Virus record (IMG/VR): IMGVR_UViG_3300020179_000060
Location: 1 to 42,916 of that record
Source: a virus
DNA: 42,916 bases
Strand: one strand, 5' to 3'
The notes under the pieces were generated by a model that was not told where the DNA came from, made no database searches, and saw nothing but the letters and a program-made list of their open reading frames with translations. The stretch's first letter is position 1. The number at the start of each line of letters is the position of its first letter. A program made the position numbers and the translations under genes. Shown in pieces: positions 7,771 through 17,410 of the stretch.

Positions 7771-8568
7771 CTATCCAATTAGATCAAAAGGAGGTAATTC
7801 ATATGTAGATGACATTTTCTCTTCTATTTCACGAAGTTCTTCAATTGCATCATCATACAACTGTCTTCCATTAAATGTAACACCACCAGGCATTTGAATA
7901 CCTTCAAACTTAATTAAGTTTTGTCCCCACTGTTTTTTAATTAAAGCAGTTAAATATTTTTTGACAAATATCTCGTTATAACATTTAGTGTACTCATCTG
8001 GATTTAAAGCCCTATAACAATCAATGATAATAAAATCATTAGTCTGCATTCGATCCCAATCCAAATCAATAAACAATTTATTTTGAACTTTGTTATATCT
8101 TAATTCTTTATGTCCTTCTAGTAAGAAATCTAGTGTCTCTAGATATTGCATTGTGACACGATAATTTAAAATGTCATATGCATAAAAGTTATAAAAATCA
8201 TTTAAGAAAAATTGATATCTAAAACCAAACAGATTATTTACATAAGAGTTAGAAATTTTAAAAATTCCTTGTACTCCAATAACGTGTTCTGGGAGTGTTA
8301 AATATCCGCCTTGAGATTCTTTGAAATTTAAATTATCTGGTAAATTTGTATCTATATTTGCTTTTGCGTTAGTAATATCTTGTTCAGTTAATTTATATTT
8401 TAAATAAACTCTTTCAACACCAGCATACATTCTCTCATTAAATAGTTGCATGGTATCATCGATCAAATCTTCGATCTGATCATCATCAACGTTTATTTCG
8501 ATAACTGGTTTTCCTAACTTTCTAAGACAATATTCTTTTAGTTGGGATCTGGAAGATGGTTTTGCCAT
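7771..8568 (-). CDS. 13: Neck protein gp13
   Basis: 265 aa (T4 gp13 is 309). It is the head-completion protein that docks on the portal and works with gp14. It begins MAKPSSRSQLKEYCLRKLGKPVIEINV.DDQIEDLIDDTMQ, a helical N-terminus conserved in T4-like gp13, followed by WDRMQTNDFIIIDCYRALNP and KYLTALIKKQWGQNL, which are also typical. The start codon is immediately after the TAA stop of the 113-aa gene, so translation is coupled. No abnormal insertion is seen. Confidence 0.92.
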   Translation of the reverse strand: MAKPSSRSQLKEYCLRKLGKPVIEINVDDDQIEDLIDDTMQLFNERMYAGVERVYLKYKLTEQDITNAKANIDTNLPDNLNFKESQGGYLTLPEHVIGVQGIFKISNSYVNNLFGFRYQFFLNDFYNFYAYDILNYRVTMQYLETLDFLLEGHKELRYNKVQNKLFIDLDWDRMQTNDFIIIDCYRALNPDEYTKCYNEIFVKKYLTALIKKQWGQNLIKFEGIQMPGGVTFNGRQLYDDAIEELREIEEKMSSTYELPPFDLIG

Positions 8569-8910
8569 TTATCTTGTTACTCCTGCATTAATGGTAACAA
8601 CTCCTTCTACAACCCTTGTCTTGACAAGACTGGGACTTGGTGAAAGAATCACAATATCATAAACATATCTTCCTTCAGATAAAGAACCCGTTTGACTTGC
8701 AGATAAAGAAAAGATAATACGTCCACTAGTTCTTGGTGTTGGAAAAGTTATTGTGAAAGGTGTGCTTGTTGAACTATGATAAGATTTGCGAACTTGACCA
8801 GTTGCAGTATATCCAGTCAAATTTAAAGGTACACCATCTTCCTCATATACAACAACATCTGCTGTAAAATCGGTATATTGATCGACGTATAAGTTGGATA
8901 CTACTGCCAT
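8569..8910 (-). CDS. Beta-rich virion protein, 113 aa
   Basis: 113 aa, entirely beta-type sequence with no cysteine, resembling an immunoglobulin-like or BppU N-terminal-like fold: YTDFTADVVVYEEDGVPLNLTGYTATGQVRKS, then SGRIIFSLSASQTG and a GRYVYDIVI strand. Proteins with this pattern are found as small tail or baseplate components in many phages. It is first in the group with gp13-gp16 and has its own late promoter motif 12 nt upstream. Exact role unknown; a virion or tail accessory protein is likely. Confidence 0.7.
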   Translation of the reverse strand: MAVVSNLYVDQYTDFTADVVVYEEDGVPLNLTGYTATGQVRKSYHSSTSTPFTITFPTPRTSGRIIFSLSASQTGSLSEGRYVYDIVILSPSPSLVKTRVVEGVVTINAGVTR

Positions 8911-8922
8911 GGTTTTTACTTC

Positions 8923-8929
8923 TATTTAT
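8923..8929 (-). promoter_or_regulatory. T4-type late promoter upstream of the 113-aa gene and gp13-gp16
   Basis: ATAAATA in GTAAATAAATAGAAG on the minus strand, overlapping the stop region of the coiled-coil gene and only 12 nt before the ATG. If +1 falls about 7 nt after the motif, the leader would be very short. Confidence 0.6.
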
Positions 8930-9166
8930 TTACAATTTGGATGATAAATTGATTAATAAATTTTTTATGTCACTTAATTCATTTTTAATAGTATTCACCT
9001 CATATTCTAATCTATCTATTTTTTTAGCTTGTGATTTTTTAATACACATCATATCCATGTATTTTTCATACTCACTTATATTTTCATTTACAATGGCCCC
9101 AGATAATAAATCACGTTTAAAATCTGGGTGACCTTGTACTTTTGCTTTTGGATTATCTTCAATCAT
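8930..9166 (-). CDS. Small coiled-coil protein, 78 aa
   Basis: 78 aa; its ATG overlaps the stop of the 2200-aa gene as ATGA. The C-terminal 35 residues (IDRLEYEVNTIKNELSDIKN onward, ending LLINLSSKL) form a clear leucine-heptad coiled coil. The N-terminal part (KVQGHPDFKRDLLSGAIVN and YEKYMDMM) resembles a short phage protein family seen beside tail genes. It may be a trimeric fibre or baseplate connector or a chaperone; no function is established from sequence. Confidence 0.7.
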   Translation of the reverse strand: MIEDNPKAKVQGHPDFKRDLLSGAIVNENISEYEKYMDMMCIKKSQAKKIDRLEYEVNTIKNELSDIKNLLINLSSKL

Positions 9167-12100
9167 AATGCAAGTGCGATAGCTCTAAATTTTTGAATTA
9201 GTGGAACTCTGGATTGATCTTCAGCTGTCATGACAATTTTGACTGAGAATTGTTTGAATTGTGGGAGATTCTTCTCTTCAAAAATAAACTCCCTGAAATC
9301 AAAATCATCTTTAGAAGTTGGATAAGATTCTTTAAATTTTAATTCTCTATAGTTATTTTTCTCAAAATCATTGATACCATCATCTCTTCCTAATTTCACA
9401 TAAACTTTAATTTCATTTGAAGCAAAACGAACAGCATCAAACATTACTTGAACTGATGTAGATGGATTTGTTAATGATGCTTCTCTTGTAATATAAATTG
9501 ATTCATGTAAACTTCCATTTGGTTTAGTTTCATTATCAAATGATGTCTTGTTAATTCTGTTGGAAGTTAAACAAGCTGAAACTCTTTCCAAATCTAAAAC
9601 GGGAGAAATATTAGGATTGTCACTATCTAATTGTATAGCAAATTCTAGTGATTTTTTATTTGCTAGATATGTACTTTGATTTATATTTGATGCAATTAAT
9701 CTAGGACTGTTTAACTCTACAATTCCCGACATTGGAATTTCTTCATTTAAAACAAATTCATATGAAGGTTGTTTTTCGGAATTAGTACACGAAATACTTG
9801 TTGAAGAAACACTATTCATTCTTACCCTCATTGAAGTAGATGGGAATGTAGTATACATCAAGTTTGGTGTAATTGTTTCATACTGAATATTTCTTGTTGC
9901 ATATGCTTTATTCTGACCTCCATTAATAGATGCGGTTGCAATTTTTGGGAGAACCAATGTATAAGTATCGAGAGTTGGATTTCCAATTGCGTTATGTGTT
10001 TTATTAATATCAATTAATGGAATTCCATTCAAATTATAGCATTCTACAATTAATCCTGCAGCGTGTGCAGTGATTGAAGTTGAATTTTGTCCTCTTCCGT
10101 TTTGTGGAATTGTAATTGTATTTGTAGAAGCATTGACTGCACTATACTTAATAATTTCATCTTGAATTTTAATATAACCAGGGTTACTAGCAGAAATTGC
10201 TGCACCACCAATAATAGTATCAAGTTGTGATACGTCATCCAGAGTAAAATTAGATCCTCCAACTGCAGTTACTTGGTTTGTTGTCATTGGAGTTACTAGA
10301 GAACTATTTGCTGATTCTGATTGAATTCCAGAAATAGTAACTTTGTTTCTACTGGTATGCATACCATGATTTCTACTATAGATAGTTACTGTGGAAGAAC
10401 CAGCCGTCATTTTAATTGGGTCATTCTTTAGTTTTACTGTTTTCAATTCTTTATTCTCTAGATACACTTCTGCTGAAGAAGTATTTTTAAATGAAGCTCT
10501 ATATAATTTGAACTTCAAATCTTCATATTGGTCTGGAGTCCATGTAGATGCGTTCTGTGATTTAAATAAAACACCTGCATATGGTTGTTCAGAAATAATT
10601 TTTTTAGTTACAACATCTTCTTCACCCATTCGTGAAATCCACATCTTATAAAGGTTTGAGTCACTAAATACAACCAAACAATGTTCAATGTTTTCGGGAA
10701 TATAAACTGGTGATGGGAAAGTAAATGTTGTTGCTACTGTTCCGTTTTCTGATAGTAAAACTTCAGATGGTTTTTTGGTTACATCACTGAAAGGAAGAAT
10801 AGTTCCAGTTGGAGAACCATTAAACATAGTTCTTACTTGAATATTAACTGAAATTTTTGGATCTTTTGTTTGGAAGAATAAATCTACCTTAGTTAAGAAA
10901 CACCCACCACTTGTAGTTACCAAGAATGATTGAGCAAGAGGATCATACCAACCAATTTGTTGTTCACTTCTTCTTGTTTGTGTAATTGTTTGAGTTTGTG
11001 TTAATGATTGTGTTGAAACATTTGCATTTCTAACAGCAAGAACTTGTGCCTGAACTACACTCGATGTTCCTTCTGATGTGAACTTGGATTCTGCTGAAGT
11101 ATCGACAATTCCAGGAATTCTGCTATCGGTGTCACTAGTTGTCAATCTAAAAGTCGTGGAACCATTTGCAAATTGTGGGTTTCCCGAAATATTTGGATCT
11201 GGAATATATACAATTCCTCTCCACGCTCCATTTTTATCAGTAAATATTCTGGTTGTCTTTAGTGTTGCCCTTGCACCACTAGTAACACCAACAATACTAC
11301 ATTTTTTATCTTTAAATGTATTTAAATTAATGTAAGTTGGATCTACCAATTCATCAAATTCAATATTTAAATATGGTGTAGTTGTCGCATAGGTAGATCT
11401 TGTAGTCAAATCTGTATTTGTATAAGGATTTTCATTACCATAATCATATAAATTTTTGACTACACCAGTTACATAAAACTTATCACCAGAAATTCCAGAC
11501 TGAGTTGCTCCCGAAGTAGAACCAGAAGGACCAGCCAAAACTGCTCCAATCGGTGGAATTGGAAGAATAGAATTACCTTCATCGAGACCAACAAAAATTA
11601 CTTTCTCACCAACTTTGAATGATACACTATTTGATGGAGTTAAAGTTACTGTTTTACCACCAACAGACGCAGTTACATTTCCTTCGGAACCACCTCTATA
11701 CACTTCTAGTAAATTAGTGAGAGTATATGCAGTCATGTTCCTTGTATTCATAAAGAAATGTAATCTGGTATTTGGTTTCATTCTGTGTGCAGAAAGTTTA
11801 ACAATTCTTTCACGAAGATACTTAATATTAGTTTTTGATAATTCTTTATCACCAGTATTTTCAAAATCAGTTCTTTCGGTAACTACAGTTCTAGAACCAG
11901 AACGTTCCTGATTTACGGATCTGGATCCTGTAGTAACTTGCATGACTCTACGTGGAGCACCATTTCTAAATGATGGATCATACCAAACTGAGCTACGATT
12001 GTTCCAAGAACCTACAGAAACATCTCTCCATGAACCCCAATTAATCGGTCCAATTCCATCATCACCAACACCAGTTTCTCTTAAAGTTTGTTCAAAATTT

Positions 12101-15100
12101 CCTTCGACGTTTACTACATTATCAGCAACACGATTAGTAATAATCCATGTATCTTGTGTTGGAGTTAAATCAAGTCTACCAATCCACGCAAATACCGCAA
12201 ATGGATTTACGTTTTCTACTCTACTTGTTGCACTTTGATCAATAAGTAAAGTATTTGTATATGGTAAAGTAATTAGATCACCTGTCTTTTGATAATTAGT
12301 TGATTTTGTTGTGTTTAATTGAAAATCTACGTTTGTTGTATAGTGGATAGGTCTTAACGTTCCTGAACTGATATCAATTGCTGCTCTGTAATCTTTTTCG
12401 TAAATATCAGATACTAAGTTTGTCGAAAAATCATCTACAACAAAACCATTTTTAAATCTATTAACACCAGTACTATCTGTGATAGCTAATGACTTTGTTT
12501 CGAGTTCTAATAGAGTTAAAGATGTATAATATTCAACAGATTCAAGTCTCTGTTCGAGTTTACCAATATCCTCCATTGTATAACGTCTGTTTTTCTTTGG
12601 AGTTAGATTTACGTCAGTTACATTTCTGATATATGGAGGCATGCTAATATCAGCAATTAACATACTATTTTTTGGAATTTCTGGAAACTTAGGAGTTAAC
12701 GATGGACTACCTTTAATTACTTTAAATTCTCCAGTTTCGGTTAAAACTAACTTATCAAGTCTTGGAATATAAAAACTGTAATCACATACCAAATTTGAGC
12801 TTGGTTTTGTAAAATTTTTGTGTATTAAACTTCTAGTTCCTGGATTTAATAAAACTTGGTTCAGTACAAATGGTGATGATACAGTTCCAGAACCAGTTAA
12901 TCCACTTGACTGTGCGGTGATTCTATAATCAATAATATCAGTCAAGTACATATTATTATTATCAGATTCAATAGTTTCGTATGCTTGTTGATCTGTATAT
13001 GAATCCACTGTAAAGAAATCACCAGAAGTATGCTCATAATAATCATATACAATGACTAACATTCTTGAAGGAACGCTCGTTCCTGGTTTTCTTAGTATTG
13101 ATGAAATATCGTAAATTTCATCATCTAATCTTTTTTTCAGTAAATAATCAGAGGTTCTATCTTTATAAGAACCAGTGGTAACTGAAGTAACAGTTGTGGA
13201 AGCATCTGATCTAAAACAGTTTAACGTTTGATTTGCTTTAAATCTAAATGTTGAATAATAAATTACAGTAAGAACATTAGAAGAAATAGAAATTACCCTA
13301 CACTTGGTATTTTCTGAATTATCAAACAATATGTCACCAATTTTAATTCCAGAAGTTGAAGATACAGTAATTGTATCAAATACGTCAGATGGTAATGCTG
13401 TTGATGTTTTAACTTCTCTGACACAAATTAAATTTTTAACATCTGGGACACCGAGACAAATATCTTCATCAACATATCTTGTTCCATAAGAAGTTGTAGT
13501 AGATGTTTTTGCTTTATCTACCTTGAATACCGCATGTATTTTTAAAGTTTTATTTCTTAATGTTGGTCTACTTCTTGTGCAACTAACATAAATTGTCGCC
13601 GCCCCATTTGGCATTCCAGTTACAGTAACAGTATTATTAGCAGTTACTGATCCCACTTTTGATCCACTAGTTCCACTTGAAGGAATAGCAAGAACTGATC
13701 CACTTGCACTTTCACCGTCTGTATTTAAATTAAAACTTGCTACATTATTGTTAAAAGTTACAGTAAATGCTCTCATAATACTATAACTAATATCACTAAC
13801 ATTCTTGATAGTATTTTCAGCAAAACGAGTAGTTTGATTTTTTTGATTACTTAATAGTCTTGCAACAAGTTTAAATGCTTTTGTATATGACTGATTTGTA
13901 ATAGAACTATTTTGTATAATTGTTGCAGTTGAATTATTAGTTACAGTATTAATTCTAGTTTCACCATTACCCAATTTAATTCTCATATTAGTTTTTAATT
14001 CACTCAAAAAGTTTGTTTCAGAACCAGTAAAATTTGTATTGGATGAAATTGTAAATCCATCTCCAGTTAAAGCTCGTGAAGTTAGAATTAAATTTGCTTT
14101 AAAAGTAGATGATGAAAAATCTGATCCATCTGTAACTGAGTTAACTTCTTCAATAGTGTAATCTCTTATTACTAAAATAGTAACACAAGTTGCATTACGA
14201 CTATTATCAATCGTTTCACCTTCAATAAAATCACCAGATACTTGTTCTAGTGTTACCATCTTAGTTGTATTGTTGATTGCATAGACAAAACCTTTTGCAC
14301 CACTGACTCTACCTTCAACTAAATCACCATTTTGTACATTAAGTGTTCCACTAGCCCAAGATAATTCAGTAAAAGTACTAAAATCAGTTAAGTATAGTCT
14401 TGGATATCCACCAGAACCATCAGTTAATGTAATTGCGGTTGCTTTTGCAATTTCCTTTTCATTTGACTCATTTAATTTTCTATCATATAGATATATTCTT
14501 TGAAATGATCCAACGGAAAGACCACCAACCATTCCTGCAGTGTCTAACTCAAAATACTTTCCAAAATCTAAAAATTGTGAAACGTTTGATTTTGATTTAA
14601 AGGTTCTTGGTTTTTGTACTTCTACATAAGTAGATGATTGTTGTTCTAATTCATAACCCTTAACGTATGATTTTCCTGGACCAACAGTAATTGTAAAGAA
14701 ATCATTTCCATTAATAGCATTACCATCTTGTGTTGTTATTGCCCTGTTTAAAACTACTGTTCCTTTACTATTTTCTGAATTAATATCATATACACCACCG
14801 TTGAACAAATTATCCAGAGTTTCATTGACTTTTAGTTTATAATCTTCAATAGAATAGTTTCCAGACTCATCAAAAGTTCTTCTTGCTAAAGTTCTTTCTA
14901 ATTCTGCATAAACAGAACGGTCTACTTTATATTCAATTTTACCTTCTCTTACTCGTAGAAGTTCAATGAAATCTTTTCCTTGAATTTCATCTACACCTAC
15001 TTTTTCTAGAATACAAGAAACTTTTAATCTATCAGCACCAGGAGATGCATAGTTTGAATAACCGTATGAATTATCTAATAATGATTGATCATCTTCTGAT

Positions 15101-15765
15101 GTAATAATCTCTTCATAAATTCTCAAACCTACTTTATATGATGGAGTATTTCCATACTGATCAAGAATAATATTTTGAGATTCAACTTCTAAGAAAAATC
15201 CTCTTGCAAAATAAACACCATCATTTATTTTTGCATTACTTCCAGAAAATGCAGATGCGTTAGAAGTTGAAGTAATTGCTATCTGTTCTTCTGTATCATC
15301 ATCTACTAAAATTTCATTATTTGAAAAAGTTTTAAACTGTTTTCCTGTAACAGCATCAGTAATACCAGATGATAAGTATTTAATATAAAATGTTAATCTT
15401 TTCTTTACTGAAGTAGATGCACTAATACTAGTAATAATTCTTGCTCTAACGTTCGTAGATGTTCCACGGATAGTTTTTTCATGCAGAGAAGTTCTATAAG
15501 ATTCTACGGAAACTCCATTGATTAAATTTTGGACAGTAACACATTCTAATCTACTATCATATCCAATGTGTCCAGGAATGACCATAGATCCTTCCTTGAA
15601 CATATGTTGTCCAAATCTTTCTACTTGATTTTGTAGAATGGATTGTAGTGTAGTTAATTCTCTAGCTTGTACTGGAAAACCAGGCTTAAACAGAACCTTA
15701 TAAAAATTTTTACGTCTGTTAAAATCGTCAAAATAAGGAGCAATATTTAAATTAGTATCTTGCAT
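9163..15765 (-). CDS. Giant baseplate/fibre structural protein, DUF4815-like, 2200 aa
   Basis: 2200 aa. The N-terminus (NLNIAPYFDDFNRRKNFYKV, LFKPGFPVQARELTTLQSIL, FGQHMFKEGSMVIPG) matches a family of phage tail structural proteins (DUF4815). Around residue 1606, YDPLAQSFLV begins a conserved domain of about 190 residues with GGCFLTKVDLFFQTKDP, SPVYIPENIEHCLVVFSDS and WTPDQYEDLKFKLYRA, found in gp10-like cyanophage baseplate proteins. A beta module (GYIKIQDEIIKYS, GRGQNST) is near 1850-1900, and the C-terminus has FDAVRFASNEIKVYVKLGRDD. It lies where T4 has genes 9-12, so I infer that it forms the peripheral baseplate and fibre attachment. Own late promoter and AGGTAAAA ribosome site. Confidence 0.85.
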   Translation of the reverse strand: MQDTNLNIAPYFDDFNRRKNFYKVLFKPGFPVQARELTTLQSILQNQVERFGQHMFKEGSMVIPGHIGYDSRLECVTVQNLINGVSVESYRTSLHEKTIRGTSTNVRARIITSISASTSVKKRLTFYIKYLSSGITDAVTGKQFKTFSNNEILVDDDTEEQIAITSTSNASAFSGSNAKINDGVYFARGFFLEVESQNIILDQYGNTPSYKVGLRIYEEIITSEDDQSLLDNSYGYSNYASPGADRLKVSCILEKVGVDEIQGKDFIELLRVREGKIEYKVDRSVYAELERTLARRTFDESGNYSIEDYKLKVNETLDNLFNGGVYDINSENSKGTVVLNRAITTQDGNAINGNDFFTITVGPGKSYVKGYELEQQSSTYVEVQKPRTFKSKSNVSQFLDFGKYFELDTAGMVGGLSVGSFQRIYLYDRKLNESNEKEIAKATAITLTDGSGGYPRLYLTDFSTFTELSWASGTLNVQNGDLVEGRVSGAKGFVYAINNTTKMVTLEQVSGDFIEGETIDNSRNATCVTILVIRDYTIEEVNSVTDGSDFSSSTFKANLILTSRALTGDGFTISSNTNFTGSETNFLSELKTNMRIKLGNGETRINTVTNNSTATIIQNSSITNQSYTKAFKLVARLLSNQKNQTTRFAENTIKNVSDISYSIMRAFTVTFNNNVASFNLNTDGESASGSVLAIPSSGTSGSKVGSVTANNTVTVTGMPNGAATIYVSCTRSRPTLRNKTLKIHAVFKVDKAKTSTTTSYGTRYVDEDICLGVPDVKNLICVREVKTSTALPSDVFDTITVSSTSGIKIGDILFDNSENTKCRVISISSNVLTVIYYSTFRFKANQTLNCFRSDASTTVTSVTTGSYKDRTSDYLLKKRLDDEIYDISSILRKPGTSVPSRMLVIVYDYYEHTSGDFFTVDSYTDQQAYETIESDNNNMYLTDIIDYRITAQSSGLTGSGTVSSPFVLNQVLLNPGTRSLIHKNFTKPSSNLVCDYSFYIPRLDKLVLTETGEFKVIKGSPSLTPKFPEIPKNSMLIADISMPPYIRNVTDVNLTPKKNRRYTMEDIGKLEQRLESVEYYTSLTLLELETKSLAITDSTGVNRFKNGFVVDDFSTNLVSDIYEKDYRAAIDISSGTLRPIHYTTNVDFQLNTTKSTNYQKTGDLITLPYTNTLLIDQSATSRVENVNPFAVFAWIGRLDLTPTQDTWIITNRVADNVVNVEGNFEQTLRETGVGDDGIGPINWGSWRDVSVGSWNNRSSVWYDPSFRNGAPRRVMQVTTGSRSVNQERSGSRTVVTERTDFENTGDKELSKTNIKYLRERIVKLSAHRMKPNTRLHFFMNTRNMTAYTLTNLLEVYRGGSEGNVTASVGGKTVTLTPSNSVSFKVGEKVIFVGLDEGNSILPIPPIGAVLAGPSGSTSGATQSGISGDKFYVTGVVKNLYDYGNENPYTNTDLTTRSTYATTTPYLNIEFDELVDPTYINLNTFKDKKCSIVGVTSGARATLKTTRIFTDKNGAWRGIVYIPDPNISGNPQFANGSTTFRLTTSDTDSRIPGIVDTSAESKFTSEGTSSVVQAQVLAVRNANVSTQSLTQTQTITQTRRSEQQIGWYDPLAQSFLVTTSGGCFLTKVDLFFQTKDPKISVNIQVRTMFNGSPTGTILPFSDVTKKPSEVLLSENGTVATTFTFPSPVYIPENIEHCLVVFSDSNLYKMWISRMGEEDVVTKKIISEQPYAGVLFKSQNASTWTPDQYEDLKFKLYRASFKNTSSAEVYLENKELKTVKLKNDPIKMTAGSSTVTIYSRNHGMHTSRNKVTISGIQSESANSSLVTPMTTNQVTAVGGSNFTLDDVSQLDTIIGGAAISASNPGYIKIQDEIIKYSAVNASTNTITIPQNGRGQNSTSITAHAAGLIVECYNLNGIPLIDINKTHNAIGNPTLDTYTLVLPKIATASINGGQNKAYATRNIQYETITPNLMYTTFPSTSMRVRMNSVSSTSISCTNSEKQPSYEFVLNEEIPMSGIVELNSPRLIASNINQSTYLANKKSLEFAIQLDSDNPNISPVLDLERVSACLTSNRINKTSFDNETKPNGSLHESIYITREASLTNPSTSVQVMFDAVRFASNEIKVYVKLGRDDGINDFEKNNYRELKFKESYPTSKDDFDFREFIFEEKNLPQFKQFSVKIVMTAEDQSRVPLIQKFRAIALAL

Positions 15766-15797
15766 TTTTACCTACTTCCAAAAAGCCTTTATTGTAT

Positions 15798-15804
15798 TAT
15801 TTAT
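15798..15804 (-). promoter_or_regulatory. T4-type late promoter upstream of the 2200-aa gene
   Basis: ATAAATA in AAATAAATAATAC on the minus strand, in the 40-nt gap after gp8 and 32 nt before the ATG at 15765. Confidence 0.65.
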
Positions 15805-15805
15805 T

Positions 15806-17377
15806 TTAGAATTCAATGACTAGTTTGATATCTTCAATTTGGTCATTTGAACGAACAATTGGTTTTCTATGTTCAACATATAAAACACTTCCAGAATATT
15901 TTTGAACTTCTGGGTTTGCATAACCAGCAGTGAATATAACACCAGCAATAGTCGATGCAGCACCATTAATTCCTGATGTGTATGCGATATCTGGGTTTCC
16001 ACTAATACCAGATACTTCACCATTAACTGCGTTCAAACCAGAGAAAGGAACTAATTTATTTTTGTTTGCACCAGTTATGGCAAGACCACTATATTCATTT
16101 TGATAGTATCTTAAAATTTTATTAATACTGTCCCAGTGAATTACTACTCCCTTTGCATTAGTAGATGACTGATTAATTGTTTCACCAATTGTATAATTAT
16201 AATTAAATGAATCTGGAAACTTGATTGCTTTACAAGTAGAAATCGTATCTTCTGTTTGTTGAGTAGTTTCTGCAAATCTATATGGGTTTGCAATTAGACC
16301 AAAACGTCTAAAAGAAATATCAACTGGGATATCACCAGAACCATCTAAAAATTCTAATTTTGAGTTTACGAGAACACGAAATGCACCAAGTTCTGTTTCC
16401 ATGGAACTTCCGTGACCTTCTGGAGGTGGAATAATTGCTTCTAGAAATGTTGTTCCATTGGATGATGTAATACCAGTCATTGCTGCAGCAACAGTAGTTA
16501 AGTTGATATCTACATATAATTTACTCATATCAATTTTTGCATATGAGTAACCAGAACCAGTTGATTGTACAGCAACTGTTTCAATTTTATTTGCAAAAAT
16601 TCCAGAATTTCCAATAATAATTCTAGCAACACCAAGATTACCATCTCCAAGAATAGGAGTATAAAAAGTACCTGGTGTTAAATTGGAAGCTCTCGATTTA
16701 ATGATAATAGTATCAATTGCACCACTTGATGCAGCAGTTTTTACTGTAGAATCTGTTGCAATGGGGATAAAGTCACTCGTAACAAATTTCAAAACTTCAT
16801 CTGTTGATAACTCATATAAAAATTTCCATTTGTATCCATCCGATGTTGTAATAATACTGGAAGTTGAACCACTAACGGATGGTTCTGCAGAAGTTCCTGT
16901 TTGAACTCCGTTTGGATTTTCTGGAGTAGTACCATTATAAATGCACTTGAAAATTTGATACTTACTATTCATAATGTAAAAATCTGCATCAAATAATTTT
17001 GATGCTCCACTTGGTGCTAATTTTGTAGTACTGTAATCATGTCTGTACATATCATAAATTGTTCCACTGGACCAAGTTTTTTTGGGAATTACCTGTTTAA
17101 CATCTGATGGTTTAACTCTTTTCATTGAAATCATATCATCATAAATTTCAGATAGGTCATTAAAAGAATCTTCTGGATTAGGAGGCAATGCATCAGAAAC
17201 GTTTACATTTCCACTATATTTTTCAGAATTCCAAATTTGTGATCTTCCGATAAACAGATAAATTTTACTCCTTTGTACATCTGTATCAGATACAGATATT
17301 CCCGATGGTTCAGATAATGATTCCACAAATTGTTGTGCAGAAAACAATCTAAAACTATCTGTAATTAGTGCTGGCAT
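15806..17377 (-). CDS. 8: Baseplate wedge protein gp8
   Basis: 523 aa (T4 gp8 is 334). In T4 it is a dimeric wedge subunit bound to gp6/gp7/gp10. Recognisable features are IYLFIGRSQIWNSE near the N-terminus (T4 has FITFGRSEPWSS), VKQVIPKKTW (T4 VIPRRDW), ITTSDGYKWKFLYEL (T4 GDGYVWEYLFEI), and the C-terminal YVEHRKPIVRSNDQIEDIKL, which parallels T4 MENRPPIIMAMDQTEEI. The extra length comes from modules in the second half, including GSGYSYAKIDMS and FNYNYTIGETINQSSTNAKG. Late promoter immediately upstream. Assignment is strong. Confidence 0.92.
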   Translation of the reverse strand: MPALITDSFRLFSAQQFVESLSEPSGISVSDTDVQRSKIYLFIGRSQIWNSEKYSGNVNVSDALPPNPEDSFNDLSEIYDDMISMKRVKPSDVKQVIPKKTWSSGTIYDMYRHDYSTTKLAPSGASKLFDADFYIMNSKYQIFKCIYNGTTPENPNGVQTGTSAEPSVSGSTSSIITTSDGYKWKFLYELSTDEVLKFVTSDFIPIATDSTVKTAASSGAIDTIIIKSRASNLTPGTFYTPILGDGNLGVARIIIGNSGIFANKIETVAVQSTGSGYSYAKIDMSKLYVDINLTTVAAAMTGITSSNGTTFLEAIIPPPEGHGSSMETELGAFRVLVNSKLEFLDGSGDIPVDISFRRFGLIANPYRFAETTQQTEDTISTCKAIKFPDSFNYNYTIGETINQSSTNAKGVVIHWDSINKILRYYQNEYSGLAITGANKNKLVPFSGLNAVNGEVSGISGNPDIAYTSGINGAASTIAGVIFTAGYANPEVQKYSGSVLYVEHRKPIVRSNDQIEDIKLVIEF

Positions 17378-17403
17378 GATTGGTAATTTCCTTTTCTAAA
17401 ATT

Positions 17404-17410
17404 TATTTAT
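17404..17410 (-). promoter_or_regulatory. T4-type late promoter upstream of gp8
   Basis: ATAAATA in TAATAAATAAATTT on the minus strand, abutting the stop codon of the 4779-aa gene and 26 nt before the gp8 ATG; an AAGGAAA ribosome site lies between. Confidence 0.65.
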
